24,332 nt of DNA from Gnetum montanum (taxonomy: Eukaryota > Streptophyta > Gnetopsida > Gnetales > Gnetaceae): contig MNCI01006542.1 in assembly GCA_015680685.1 (NCBI GenBank), positions 1 through 24,332 on the forward strand, written 5' to 3'. Positions 8,484-18,250 of the stretch are shown here, in pieces (position 1 is the first letter of the stretch; each line of letters opens with the position of its first letter). A program made the translations under genes and the position numbers. The notes under the pieces are model-generated. The model was not told the origin of the DNA. It made no database searches and saw only the letters and a program-made list of their open reading frames with translations.

Positions 8484-8733
8484 TCGCTGTGTCGACAAGG
8501 TTACGTCGACATAGCCACTTTGACATAGTTGCCTCAATGTAGCTACTTTGATGCAGCTACCTCAATGTAGTTACCTTGATGTAGTTGCTTTGATGTAGCT
8601 ACCTCAACATAGCTACTTCAAAGAAATTTCCTTGATGCAGCTGCTTTGACATAGCCATGTTAACATGGCCCCATTGACATGATCCCGTGAACATAACCCC
8701 ATCAACACATGCAATGACGTGGCCCCATTGATG
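8484..8733 (+). repeat. Expanded 14-bp U3 minisatellite, about 18 units
   Basis: Sixteen 14-bp units run in perfect phase from 8484 to 8707, then a 12-bp unit (8708-8719) and a final 14-bp unit (8720-8733). Examples are TAGCCACTTTGACA, TAGTTGCCTCAATG, TAGCTACTTTGATG and CAGCTACCTCAATG. The consensus is about TAGCYACYTCGACG, with the TCGACG core now mostly TTGATG, TCAATG, TTGACA or TCAACA. It ends just before the TATA box. Confidence 0.8.
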
Positions 8734-8810
8734 CATAGTCTATTTTTGCCTATAAATATGTGTNCGTGGCCCCATTGATGCATAGTCTATTTTTGCCTAT
8801 AAATATGTGT
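8718..8810 (+). repeat. Exact 46-bp direct repeat flanking a single N (probable assembly artefact)
   Basis: Bases 8718-8763 and 8765-8810 are identical and are separated only by the N at 8764. The unit includes CGTGGCCCCATTGATGC and the TATA box. Exact identity in sequence this decayed, with one N between the copies, suggests two contig ends that overlap but were joined end to end. Confidence 0.75.
8751..8805 (+). promoter_or_regulatory. TATA box(es) of the 3' LTR of element 1
   Basis: TATAAATA occurs at 8751-8758 and again at 8798-8805, the second lying in the repeated 46-bp segment. If that repeat is an assembly artefact there is only one box. The context (CC before, 'tgtgctc' after) matches the 5' LTR at 2734. 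In a 3' LTR it could drive transcription into element 2. Confidence 0.5.
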
Positions 8811-9554
8811 GCTCTTAGCATGTATTAAGATTATTTTATCAATAGAGTAGCCAAAATATTGTAGTTTTGTTTTGTAATCTTAGAGAGTAGGTAGTGAGTT
8901 CCTACATTGTGGATCTAAGTTAGTTATATAGTGTCCTATTTGAGTGTCAATGTACCCAGACACATTCAATGAACATTAATAATATTGAGATTGATTCTTA
9001 TTCATTGTAACACTTTAACTTAGATTAAATTTACTTTCAATGCAATTTATATTCCATATACTTAGTTAATATTTACATTTCTATGCATAGTAATGAATTG
9101 GTGGAATGAGCATTACTAGTTTTGAGCATAAACACGTATTCTCTTGTTAATCCTGGTAGCATTATTGCTTGGTTTGCCTAGTAGCATAGTGCTTGGTAAT
9201 CCCAGTAGTGAATATGTGGGTTTAGGATGTGTACGATAAGCTAGGAATGGACACTTATTGCTCATAGGCTAGTTTACACATTACTTTTTATTATTAATTA
9301 CTTTAAATCATTGATTTCTTTATTATCTTTAGGAGTAGCATAAGAATGAAACAACATCAAGAATCATATGTCTCACATTGGACTAAACCATATGTGAAAA
9401 AGCCACCACTAATCCAAGTGGAAAGACAATAAACTATTATCAATTCTTAATAATCTAGATACCACAACTAGTCTCATCCATAAAAGTTGACTGGATTATG
9501 TGTGAACACTTGTGATTCACATGGTTGGGCATAGGGGGTACCCACTACTCATCA

Positions 9555-10221
9555 TGTAGTATGGTAAATTTCAATTATATGGAATCTTTATTCAAGTGGA
9601 TTATTCTTGAATACAATTCATGAATAATAATAAAGATCAAGATTGTTCTTCATTATTACAGGATATCACTTAGCATAGATTTACTTTTCCAAAACATTTG
9701 CTTTTACTTTTACTAAGTCATTTATATTTCCTAAGACGTTCAATATTTCAATATTTATTAGACATGTTGAATAAGTACAACTATTTTCGAGCATAAAGCA
9801 TAATTGTTTGGCAATCCAGTAATGACTTTGCTTGATTTGCTTAGTAGTAGTGTTACTTGGTAATTCTAATAATAGTTACATCAACCTCAGATGTATACGG
9901 AAAACCAAGAACTGATGTTTATTACCATAGGATAACATAAATTCACATTTTCATTTTACTTATAATTAGCATTTATAACCATTATCATCATGTTAACAAT
10001 TAGTACACTTAAAACCCAACAATATTAGTTTCTCATGTACCTCACTAAGAGTTAAACCATACATTTTACACTTCTCTGACTTTAGGTAGGAAGATAATGA
10101 TCATGAACATAATATCACCTCACTAATAGACTTACATTGTCTATTCATGGATTATGATCTAGTCATGTGTGAACACTTGTGACATATATAGTTGAGTGTT
10201 GGAATATCCAACCACTCATCA
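9555..10221 (+). mobile_element. LTR-C, 3' half; 5' LTR of element 2
   Basis: The sequence resumes in R at the point where 2583 broke off. 'tagtatggtaaatttcaatt' (9557 on) aligns with 'tagtgtggatctaagttagt' of the element 1 LTR, followed by the shared 'ttattcaagtgg'. It then carries the triplicated module (9808-9875) and the terminal 'actcatca' at 10221. A tRNA-Asp-like PBS follows directly, so LTR-C is the 5' LTR of element 2. Confidence 0.7.
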
Positions 10222-10222
10222 T

Positions 10223-10242
10223 TGGCACTGTTGCAAAGGATG
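10223..10242 (+). other. Primer-binding site of element 2 (tRNA-Asp-like)
   Basis: TGGCACTGTTGCAAAGGATG starts one base after the LTR and matches TGGCGCCGTTGCCGGGGATC at about 14 of 20 positions. The first four bases and the GTTGC core are intact. Confidence 0.6.
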
Positions 10243-10365
10243 TGTCAATGTTTGTAAGTTAGTTGATCTTACATAGTTTGTTGTATCAAGCATTATAAAG
10301 TATATATTTCATTCTTAGAATAAGTTTTCAAAATACACATATGCATAAGCATCAAACAAATTAAA

Positions 10366-12980
10366 ATGGCTTCTATAACTAAAGTGAGATATCCATCTAC
10401 TATCAATATTAATGAAAGTAATAATAGAGATTACAATGAAGAACATTGGAGTGTACCAATGCAAACCAAAATTTCATATGCTCATAATGACCCTTATTAT
10501 CCTTATTTTATATTCATTTTCTACTATGATGAACAACTTAGATGAAGATACTTATAAGGTAATATTTTCTTGCCAGCCAAATGTTCAACACTATTAATAC
10601 TTCAAGCTATCCTTATGAGATCAAACCTTGGCCACATACAAGAAGGATATCAAGTCACTAAAAATATTACCAAGCTATATCAACCAATAGAGGCTCAAAT
10701 AAGAAGGAATGTTATTATGGAGGTAGGATATGAGAAAAATTAAGAGAAGAAAGCACCATAAATAGTTATCCTTGAAGTGAAAGAAGATGCTCCATTGTAA
10801 GTTGAATAATCTATCAGACTCATAGATTTCATTTCCAAACTTTAGTAAAATTTATCAAAAATCATAAAAGATAAAGCTACATTCAAATCTTGCAAAAACC
10901 CTTGTAAGAAACAATGAGGACTTCAGACATAAGAGGAGTTCAAGGCCTAAATACTTTAATGGATCTAGAAGAGATGAATCAAGAAGCTACAGAAGGAGAA
11001 CTATTCAACACCATTCTCTAACTCCTTCACCCTCTTCTTCACACTCATTAATAGATTTTGATAATAGGAAAAAAAAATCTAAGGGATCACAATAGAAAAT
11101 AAAGAAGAGATCATGAAAGACATGTAATAGTAGAATACATCCTGATGAAGAAGAAGATAATGTTGAAGAAAGAGAAGAAAGGATTAAGCATGAAAGAAGA
11201 GAGCATCATGAACATTAGAGAGATCACCAATAAAATAGAGTGTATGAACTTGAAGACTATGAAGAATTCCTATTAGCAACTTGTAGCATGATCACCATTA
11301 GGAAAGAAATGTATATTCCTATTAGGAATTTAAGGGATAGTCACATCAAATGACTTAATATTAACAATATCTGAAAATTTAAAGATGTGTATAATGCAAA
11401 TGTACAACATCACCTCTAAGCCTTCCATGATGCATGTGCCCTATAAAATATAGAGAATGATAGGCAAAAACTAAATTTTTTTTAAATAATACTTGTTAAG
11501 GAACTAAAGAACTTATACAGATTCTTAGAATCAGAGTTAATTCAAAGATGGAGTAACATGCTAGAACTTTGTAATGATAAGTATCAAACTTACTTCAGAG
11601 TGTCAAACCTAAGAAGACAAATCCAAGGATGAAAGCAAGGAACATTGAATCCCTTGATGTAGTACTAAGTAGGTACTACTCATTATTACATAGATGCCCA
11701 AGCTGTAGATTTTCTTAATTAGAACAAATATGGAATATCATTAGTGGGCTAAGCAACAAGACAAGTGAAGTACTTGGAGTGTACTCATAAGGTAGACTAT
11801 ATGAAATCAATGCTCATCAGATCCAACAATTAAGAAACCAAGTGGAGAAAGAATAAGGGGAACCACAAAAACAAGAATTAGCTAAAGAATATAACAAAGA
11901 CCTAGTTATTAGGAAAAGAGAAGTAAGGATATGCAAAATGCAAGAAGAAGAGACATTGGAAGATGTAATCTAGTGGAAGACTATATCTATTCAAAATTTA
12001 TTAAATGATATCACAACAAAGATGAAGAAAATGTAGGATTCCATGGATGAAAAATTTGTTACAACACTAAAGATAGAGAAGGAAATAACTAAACAAACCT
12101 TCAATAGAAGTAAGAATAGAAAAAAGAAAAGAGATGATAGATGTGAAAACTATAATAATAAATAAAAATTTGCTATGGTAGAGAAAGTAATGGAATCAAG
12201 CTTCAAAGATGATACAGATTGTAAAATGTACCAATATGAACATCCTAAGTGATGTTGTCTTATCATGGACCACTTACAAGAGTCTGAGTCATATGTACTA
12301 AATCTAGGGTTTGTTAAAAAACAAATTCCTAGAAAATTACCTTATCCACAAGGTAATTTCATATAACTTTACCAACAACAGCCATACTATGTAAGTGAGA
12401 CTTATCCTTACTCACACGAATAATACTAGTAGTAGTGGTAATAACCATAGTTATGCGGAATGCCATCACTAAGGTAATAGTATCCGTATTGACAATTGAA
12501 TCCTTCTGGATACTATTTACAAAAGTATATATCTCATTGAAATACTCATGTTTATACTTTTTCTCACTACCCTCTAGTAGAATACCACAAGCCTATAACC
12601 CCATGCGTGGAGTTACATCTTACACATCTCAACTAGTAGTAGGACCATCCTATCAAGCTTCTAATTCTTTACCATCACCATCAATCATGCAAAGGAAATT
12701 TCCAATACAACCTTAGCAAAAAAGTACTACTAGGGTAGGTAGTATACATAGAGAGGATCATACGAACAACACTATAGGTAAATCTAGAAAATGTTCTTTC
12801 TTTAGGAAAAGTCTAGAAAATGTTGGTAGAGTAGGAATTTCATCCAATTATGTTCCTGCTACGCTAGATCCTCTTACAATCACCATGCTTCCATAACAAC
12901 CAAATCAAAAGCTTAAAACTATCGTACTGACTAATATAGTATCAAATCGAATAAAAGCAGACACTCTTCTTAAGAAAAGA
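10366..12980 (+). pseudogene. gag relic of element 2
   Basis: The best start is ATG at 10366 (MASITKVRYPST...), 144 bp after the LTR and collinear with the element 1 gag N-terminus. A Ser-rich tract ('TPSPSSSHSLIDFDN' near 11025) and a charged run ('DEEEDNVEEREERIKHERRE' near 11141) follow. The capsid core shows 'AFHDACAL' near 11425, 'MLELCNDKYQTYFRVSNLRR' near 11560 and 'GLSNKTSEVLGVYS' near 11748. The zinc knuckle at 12220-12258 has its second Cys changed to Tyr (TAC for TGC) and a stop before the last Cys. A Tyr/Pro/Ser-rich tail follows (12370-12720). Many stops and frame changes mean no full Gag could be made. The open frames at 10412-10597 and 12435-12716 are out-of-frame or chance segments. 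Confidence 0.6.
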
Positions 12981-13330
12981 ATAGATCCTAGAAAGCATCT
13001 AATTTATTTACAAATTGCTAGAAACACATCATGCAAACCTCTACCAGACTTAGGTTCTAAAGTTAACTTGATATGCCAAAAAACATACAAGGCACGAAAC
13101 CTACGACCATGAAAGGAATGCAACATAAGACTAGAGCTTGAAAATCAATTAGTCATAATTTCTTTAAGATAGAAAAAATATGTGGTTTCTATTATTAATG
13201 GGTAGTTTTATCCAATAGATTTTCTTGTAGTTGAGGTGAATAATGTTAATTGGGAATTTTTGATCATTATGGGTAGAGCATGGCTTAGCATAACTAATGC
13301 TAAGTTAGGAATGAGAGACTTGTCCTTGAA
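12981..13330 (+). pseudogene. Aspartic protease relic of element 2
   Basis: The frame reads 'CKPLPDLGSKVNLICQKTY' with the catalytic D-L-G at 13047-13055. Then come 'NIRLELENQLVIISL', 'DFLVVEVNNVNWEFLIIMG' and 'RAWLSITNAKL', matching the order of a retroviral-type gypsy protease (active-site loop, flap region, then the conserved I-(I/L)-G-R). DLG in place of DTG/DSG is common in the Athila/Tat branch. The protease would process Gag-Pol inside the particle. It sits directly downstream of gag and matches the element 3 protease. Confidence 0.6.
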
Positions 13331-13600
13331 AATTTCCATGAAAGATGAACAAGGATCCATATAGATGCAAAGAATTTCATGCATTACTTGTGATGAAGAA
13401 GGGTGTAGTTGTAGACTAAAAGTTTAGAATGTCAACACTATCCTCATAGTAACCCATAACAAATTTGAAAAACAAGTGTGTATGAAAAAAGAAACTATGG
13501 CCACTAGACCAAGAGATGCCTAGTGGTTAAGAAAAAAGAACATAAAACTATCCAAAACATGCATAGAAATATCCAACCTACTTATTAACCCTCACCCTAA
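13331..13600 (+). pseudogene. Linker between protease and RT of element 2
   Basis: The frame continues past protease with 'SMKDEQGS', 'CITCDEEGCSCRLKV' and, near 13480, 'KKETMATRPRDA', equivalent to the element 1 remnant at 5738-5900 and the element 3 linker from 17850. It ends at the gap. No enzymatic motif is present here. Confidence 0.45.
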
Positions 13601-14297
13601 NNNNNNNNNNNNNNNNNNNNNNNNNNNNNNNNNNNNNNNNNNNNNNNNNNNNNNNNNNNNNNNNNNNNNNNNNNNNNNNNNNNNNNNNNNNNNNNNNNNN
13701 NNNNNNNNNNNNNNNNNNNNNNNNNNNNNNNNNNNNNNNNNNNNNNNNNNNNNNNNNNNNNNNNNNNNNNNNNNNNNNNNNNNNNNNNNNNNNNNNNNNN
13801 NNNNNNNNNNNNNNNNNNNNNNNNNNNNNNNNNNNNNNNNNNNNNNNNNNNNNNNNNNNNNNNNNNNNNNNNNNNNNNNNNNNNNNNNNNNNNNNNNNNN
13901 NNNNNNNNNNNNNNNNNNNNNNNNNNNNNNNNNNNNNNNNNNNNNNNNNNNNNNNNNNNNNNNNNNNNNNNNNNNNNNNNNNNNNNNNNNNNNNNNNNNN
14001 NNNNNNNNNNNNNNNNNNNNNNNNNNNNNNNNNNNNNNNNNNNNNNNNNNNNNNNNNNNNNNNNNNNNNNNNNNNNNNNNNNNNNNNNNNNNNNNNNNNN
14101 NNNNNNNNNNNNNNNNNNNNNNNNNNNNNNNNNNNNNNNNNNNNNNNNNNNNNNNNNNNNNNNNNNNNNNNNNNNNNNNNNNNNNNNNNNNNNNNNNNNN
14201 NNNNNNNNNNNNNNNNNNNNNNNNNNNNNNNNNNNNNNNNNNNNNNNNNNNNNNNNNNNNNNNNNNNNNNNNNNNNNNNNNNNNNNNNNNNNNNNNN
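13601..14297. other. Assembly gap (697 N)
   Basis: An unsequenced run of N. The left side ends inside an element 2 pre-RT linker and the right side begins inside an LTR. If element 2 were complete, about 3 kb of pol, the post-pol region and an LTR should lie between, far more than 697 bases. Confidence 0.95.
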
Positions 14298-14357
14298 AAT
14301 TAATTAAGCTAAATTAGATTTCAAGTGAATAGTTAATTAATTAAGCTAAATAGATTA
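14298..14357 (+). repeat. Direct repeat of about 20 bp at the edge of the N gap
   Basis: AATTAATTAAGCTAAATTAGA begins at 14298, and AATTAATTAAGCTAAATAGA begins at 14335, a period of 37 bp. The first copy touches the gap edge. It may be genuine tandem duplication in the LTR or a misjoined read end. Confidence 0.55.
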
Positions 14358-14821
14358 AATGCATAAGTACAACTGCTTCGAGTGTAAACCTATATTTGCT
14401 TGGTAATTCCAATAATGTTATTGCTTGGTTTGCCTAGTATCATAGCACTTAGTAACCCTAGTAGTGGATATGTGGATTCAAGATGTGTACAGAAAATAGG
14501 ACTAGATGCTTATGTTAGGACTAGTTAGAGATTAGTTAATTAGTTAAATTCAATTTGTTATTAAAATACTTCAATTCTCTATTTTAAGCATCAGAAGCAT
14601 AAAACAGAAATATTAAAAATCATATACCTCGATTACACGTAACCGTACCCTTGTGCATCACAAGTATAATTGGGAAGATAGTGAATGACTATTAGGGCAA
14701 AGTTCGCTTCCTAGAAGACTAGTATACCTAAAGACATCGAGTTCGTGGAAGTCGACGAAATCACGTGTGAACACTTCATGATTTGTATGGTTGGATGTAG
14801 GGATACCTTGACTACTCATCA
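14298..14821 (+). mobile_element. Partial 5' LTR of element 3 (R/U5 only)
   Basis: The right side of the gap enters the conserved R/U5 region: 'aagtacaactgcttcgag' near 14363, the triplicated 'gcttggtaa(t)(t/c)cc' module (14393-14466), 'aaaaatcatatacctcga' near 14614, 'gggaagatagtgaatgac' near 14671 and the end 'actcatca' at 14821. U3 and TATA lie in the gap. A PBS follows, so this is a 5' LTR. Confidence 0.65.
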
Positions 14822-14822
14822 T

Positions 14823-14842
14823 TAGTGTCGTTGCTAGGAACT
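14823..14842 (+). other. Primer-binding site of element 3 (decayed, tRNA-Asp-like)
   Basis: TAGTGTCGTTGCTAGGAACT starts one base after the LTR. Against TGGCGCCGTTGCCGGGGATC the CGTTGC core is exact, and most differences are C/T or G/A transitions, consistent with deamination. Confidence 0.55.
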
Positions 14843-14974
14843 CTTTTTGTTGAAATGTGCACTATCTAGGTTTAGTGAACATCATTAACATTGTTGGATG
14901 AACCCTAAGGTCAAAATCATTCTCACAATAAGTATAATTACATAAGCACACTAATATTTTATTTGTATTGTAAA

Positions 14975-17280
14975 ATATCTTCTTCTCATAAGTGTAATGA
15001 TACTAAACTACTAGTCCCTCAAGAATGCAAGGTGGTATATATTCATCCAGATGAGTATGTGCCTAGTTTCACCTTCATCCTACATCATGATGAACCACTG
15101 TGATGGGGTGATATGGAGGAAAACATTATAATACCTCTCGATCGATCTATGCTTGTGATGCTACTTCAAATTTTGAAGAAGTTAGACATCCAAGATCTTC
15201 AAAAGGAGTATGTTGTGCATGATTATTACTACCAAGACTAGCATCCCATTAAAACATAATGTAGAAGAGATCAACACTAGGAGAAGCACCATGAGTTAAT
15301 GAAGGGAAAATGGTTTACCAATTTCTTGTTTCTACTGAACCAAGATGACAATGAGGACCCTTCCTCTAGGGGCTCTCAACATGAACATTCTCCAACCCTT
15401 GTTATTGGTGATGGGGGTGCAGATTTGATTTTGTAGTCCATTATCAACAATCCATGTTTAGGTAAACATGAAAATCAAGGTAGGGGCTCATATAAGCATC
15501 AAGATGATAAGAAAACTAAAAAATGTGGTTGTGAAAACCGAAGGGGAGTTGGCAGATACCATGATGGTGGTAGTCCTACTCCCTCTTTTCCCTCTTCATC
15601 TACATCTTTTTCTTCCTCCTTTGGTTTTGAAAAACCTCACAGAAAGAACAATTGTGATGGAGGTGAATAACGGGATAACAATGATGATTGCTAGGTCCAT
15701 AATGATCAAAGGGGTAACAAATGAAATCATTAACAAAAATGAAATATGATGATGATGAGCCTTTTGTAGAAACTTGAAGCATGTTAAATATCATAGAGGC
15801 TGTAAAAATTCCAACTATGCATGTGAAAGATAGTCAGATCAGACAACTTGATATGAACAATATTCCTAGATTTGAAAGGGGATATAACTTTGATCCATGA
15901 ACGTATCTTTAAGCTTTTAATGATTTTTGTGCCTTACAAAACATCAAAATTTTTTGGCAAAAACTAAAGCTATTTCCTAGGACACTCATCAAGGAAGTAA
16001 AAAGTTGGTACTATTCCTTGGAGCTAGAATCCATTTACAAGTGGAGTATAATGCTAAGGTTATTCAATGATAAGTAGAAAACATACTCTTGAGTTTCTAA
16101 TTTGAGAAGGCAAATCCAGGGATGAAAGTAAGGAAACCATGAACCCTTGGATGCCACCATGGGCACATATTATTCTCTCATACACCACTACCCTAGCCAT
16201 GATTATTCTTAATGGAATAAACTTTGCCATATCATAGATGGACTTAGATTAGAAATGAAGAGAAATCTTTGGGTCTATTCCCAAGGGGGACTATAAGAAC
16301 TTAGAGCCCATTATATGTAAATGATAATTGAGCAAGTAGAAAAATAAGAAGGAGAGTTGAGGAAACATGAAAGTGCAGAGGAATACAATAGGGATCCTTC
16401 CATCAGAAAAAGGAAGGCTTGATGTTGTGATAGTGAGGAGGAATCACCTCTTGATGAGGTGTAATTAAAAAGACCTTTGTGATCCAAAGACCTATGTTCA
16501 AAATTTTGGCTAAAGTAGATAAAATATGGAATTTTTTGGATGAAAAATTCTAAAATGGTCTAAAAATCACCAAAGAATTAAGAGAGCAAAGTAGTGATAG
16601 TAATTGCATGAGGCAAAAAAAAGTTGAATGTCTCTACCAAATGGGTAAGGGAAAGATTGCTATAGTAGATGAAGTTGTAGAAATTGAATTAGATGATGAT
16701 GGTGGATGTGACATTTGCCAATATGAACATCCTAAGGGATGGTGCACCATTATGTCATATTTACAGGAATCTGGGGTGTATGCTCTAAATCCACTACTAG
16801 AAAAAAGGTAAACACCTAGAAGGTTACCTTATCCTTAATGCAATCTTAGTTAGTTTTATCAGTAACAATAGTATTATCCAAGTGGAACCCCATTGCAATC
16901 ATATGAGCAATATCAATAGTGACACTAACCACAGTCATGAGGGATGTCACCACCAAGGTAGTAGTATCCTTATAGGTAACCAAATTCATATGGTTATTAC
17001 ATTTAGAAACCTTTATTTCCATGTGACTCTTCTAGTTATGTTTCTTCTTTCCAACATCACTACCACCCTCTTGAATACTACAAAGCTCATTCATCACATT
17101 ATAAAAGGGATGCAATATTTTATCCCTATCCTTCTCCTATTTCTACACCTATTCCTTCACCCTCAATGCCACTACCACCTGCTCCACCCATGTAGGGTGA
17201 ACTTCCAATTTAGCCATAGGAACGTAATGCTACTAGTGCCTTCAATCTATAACTAGTTCATCAACTGAGGGGTTCAAAAC
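14975..17280 (+). pseudogene. gag relic of element 3
   Basis: The expected start near 14975 has lost its ATG ('aaaatatcttcttctcat' against 'aaatatgtcttcttcacat' in element 1). The frame is then protein-like for about 90 codons with two stops ('HPDEYVPSFTFILHHDE', 'KKLDIQDLQKEYVVHDYYY'), with an N-terminus unlike element 1. A Ser-rich tract follows ('PTPSFPSSSTSFSSSFGF' near 15577). The capsid core shows 'RQLDMNNIPRFERGY' near 15842, 'YYSLELESIYKWSIMLRLFN' near 16012 and 'LRRQIQG' near 16103. The intact zinc knuckle C-D-I-C-Q-Y-E-H-P-K-G-W-C (16707-16745) lies in the open segment 16608-16811. A Pro/Tyr/His-rich tail (16860-17230) follows. It is the same Gag type as elements 1 and 2. Confidence 0.65.
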
Positions 17281-17489
17281 CTTGTACTCATAAAAGATCA
17301 TTATTTTGACCCAACAACCCTACTAAACACTCATAGGATTAGGCAGCTAATCACCCTACTCTTATTTCATCCTCTACAAACCATTCCATCAGATCCCTTC
17401 AAACCAAATGTTGCCCAAAATCCATATTATTATGTTATGCTCACCCACGTTGTATCTGATTAAATCCAAGTGGCAACCTTCCTAGGAAA

Positions 17490-17850
17490 TCAACTAATCT
17501 TGGAAGTCCTTTTATTTATTTGAAAATTATTGGGAATGAACCATGTAAAGCTCTTTTTGATTTAGGTTTTGATATGAACTTGATTTCTCATGAGATGTAT
17601 GCTACCTAGAACTTGCCACCTCTCAAGAAGAGCAATATTAGATTAGAATTGGTAAACTAGTCCATCACTATTCCATTGAAATTGGTGAAAGAGATTGTGA
17701 CCACTATCTATGGGTGTTCTTATCTTACTAATTTCCTAGTAATCAAGGCTAGAAATTGCAAGGTGGATTTCCCAATCATTATGGTAAGGGCATGGTTAAG
17801 CACTATTGATGCAAGAATGAACATCAAAAGAAAATGCATTTGGAAAGATT
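17490..17850 (+). pseudogene. Aspartic protease relic of element 3
   Basis: The frame from about 17503 reads 'IIGNEPCKALFDLGFDMNLI' with the active-site D-L-G at 17559-17567. Then come 'NIRLELV', 'SITIPLKLVKEIVTTI', 'NFLVIKARNCKVDFPIIM' and 'RAWLSTIDARMNI'. This is the gypsy protease order; in the I-(I/L)-G-R motif the Gly is Val (IIMVRAW). Apart from stops near 17607 and 17659 the frame is open, so this is one of the better preserved parts. It is separated from RT by a linker of about 135 codons, as usual in Athila-like polyproteins. Confidence 0.65.
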
Positions 17851-18250
17851 GAGAAGAAATGAGTTCCATGCATCATGTACAATGATACAAGGTGAAATTG
17901 TGTGTAAAAGCTCTAGTCCATGAAATGAGCATTTATTTCTACATGTAAGTAGTGTGTACATAAGGAAACTATTTAAAGCTGTCTATATGTAGCAGCCACC
18001 AAATAAGAGGGCACTTAGTGGCTAACCATTGATTTTGACGATAGCACAATATGCATGGAACTTGCTGAGAGCCTAACATGCGTTTATGTCATAGGGATAG
18101 ATGAACTAGAGCATGTTCATTAACAAATCTCTAATCATAAAAATGATGATACCAATTAGAGAGAGTTGGAGATCCCTGAGAATTTTAAATAATAGCCCTT
18201 AGAGTTGAAAACTCTACCTACCAGCCTAGAATATGCATTCTTAAAAAATT
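17851..18250 (+). pseudogene. Linker between protease and RT of element 3
   Basis: A degenerate frame follows protease: 'AATK' then a decayed 'PLVANHxFD' like region near 18000, 'STICMELAESLTCVYVIGID' near 18041 and 'PLELKTLPTSLEYAFL' near 18197. The last resembles the PxLELKPLPxxLxYAFLG block just upstream of RT in Athila/Tat pol. Element 1 keeps only the first part of this linker. Confidence 0.5.

Larger units (their letters stand above)
2584..9554 (+). mobile_element. Element 1: complete but gag-only Ty3/gypsy element, nested in LTR-C
   Basis: This is a two-LTR element: 5' LTR 2584-3485, PBS from 3487, gag, a long non-coding part, a polypurine tract ending at 8468 and 3' LTR 8469-9554. 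Its internal region is about 5 kb. Compared with element 3 it lacks protease and the whole RT-RNase H-integrase block, so it resembles the non-autonomous gag-carrying elements known as TR-GAGs. The bordering bases 'aatag' (2579-2583) and 'tgtag' (9555-9559) are a plausible decayed 5-bp target-site duplication. Removing the element and one of these copies rejoins LTR-C so that it aligns smoothly with the homologous stretch of the element 1 LTR around 2840-2860. The two LTRs differ by roughly one base in five by eye, so the insertion is old. Confidence 0.75.
8469..9554 (+). repeat. 3' LTR of element 1 (1086 bp as assembled)
   Basis: It is homologous to the 5' LTR from the first to the last base (TGATAAAGC... 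to ...ACTCATCA). It is longer because the U3 minisatellite has about 18 units instead of six and because 46 bp are repeated around an N. R/U5 matches well, for example 'tagccaaaatattgtagtttt' against 'tagccaaaatcttacagtttt'. It ends at 9554, where LTR-C resumes. Confidence 0.75.
10222..13600 (+). mobile_element. Element 2: Ty3/gypsy internal region (PBS, gag, protease), runs into the N gap
   Basis: The order is PBS, gag, zinc knuckle, Pro/Ser-rich tail, DLG protease and a pre-RT linker, as in element 3. It stops at the unsequenced gap. No RT, integrase or 3' LTR can be assigned to it. Either these lie in a mis-sized gap, or element 3 interrupts element 2 and the remainder is outside the window. 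Confidence 0.65.

Noticed and set aside
8484-8733. CRISPR-like array of short repeats
   Set aside because: The 14-bp units are directly adjacent with no spacers, are diverged from each other, and lie in an LTR U3 of a plant retrotransposon.
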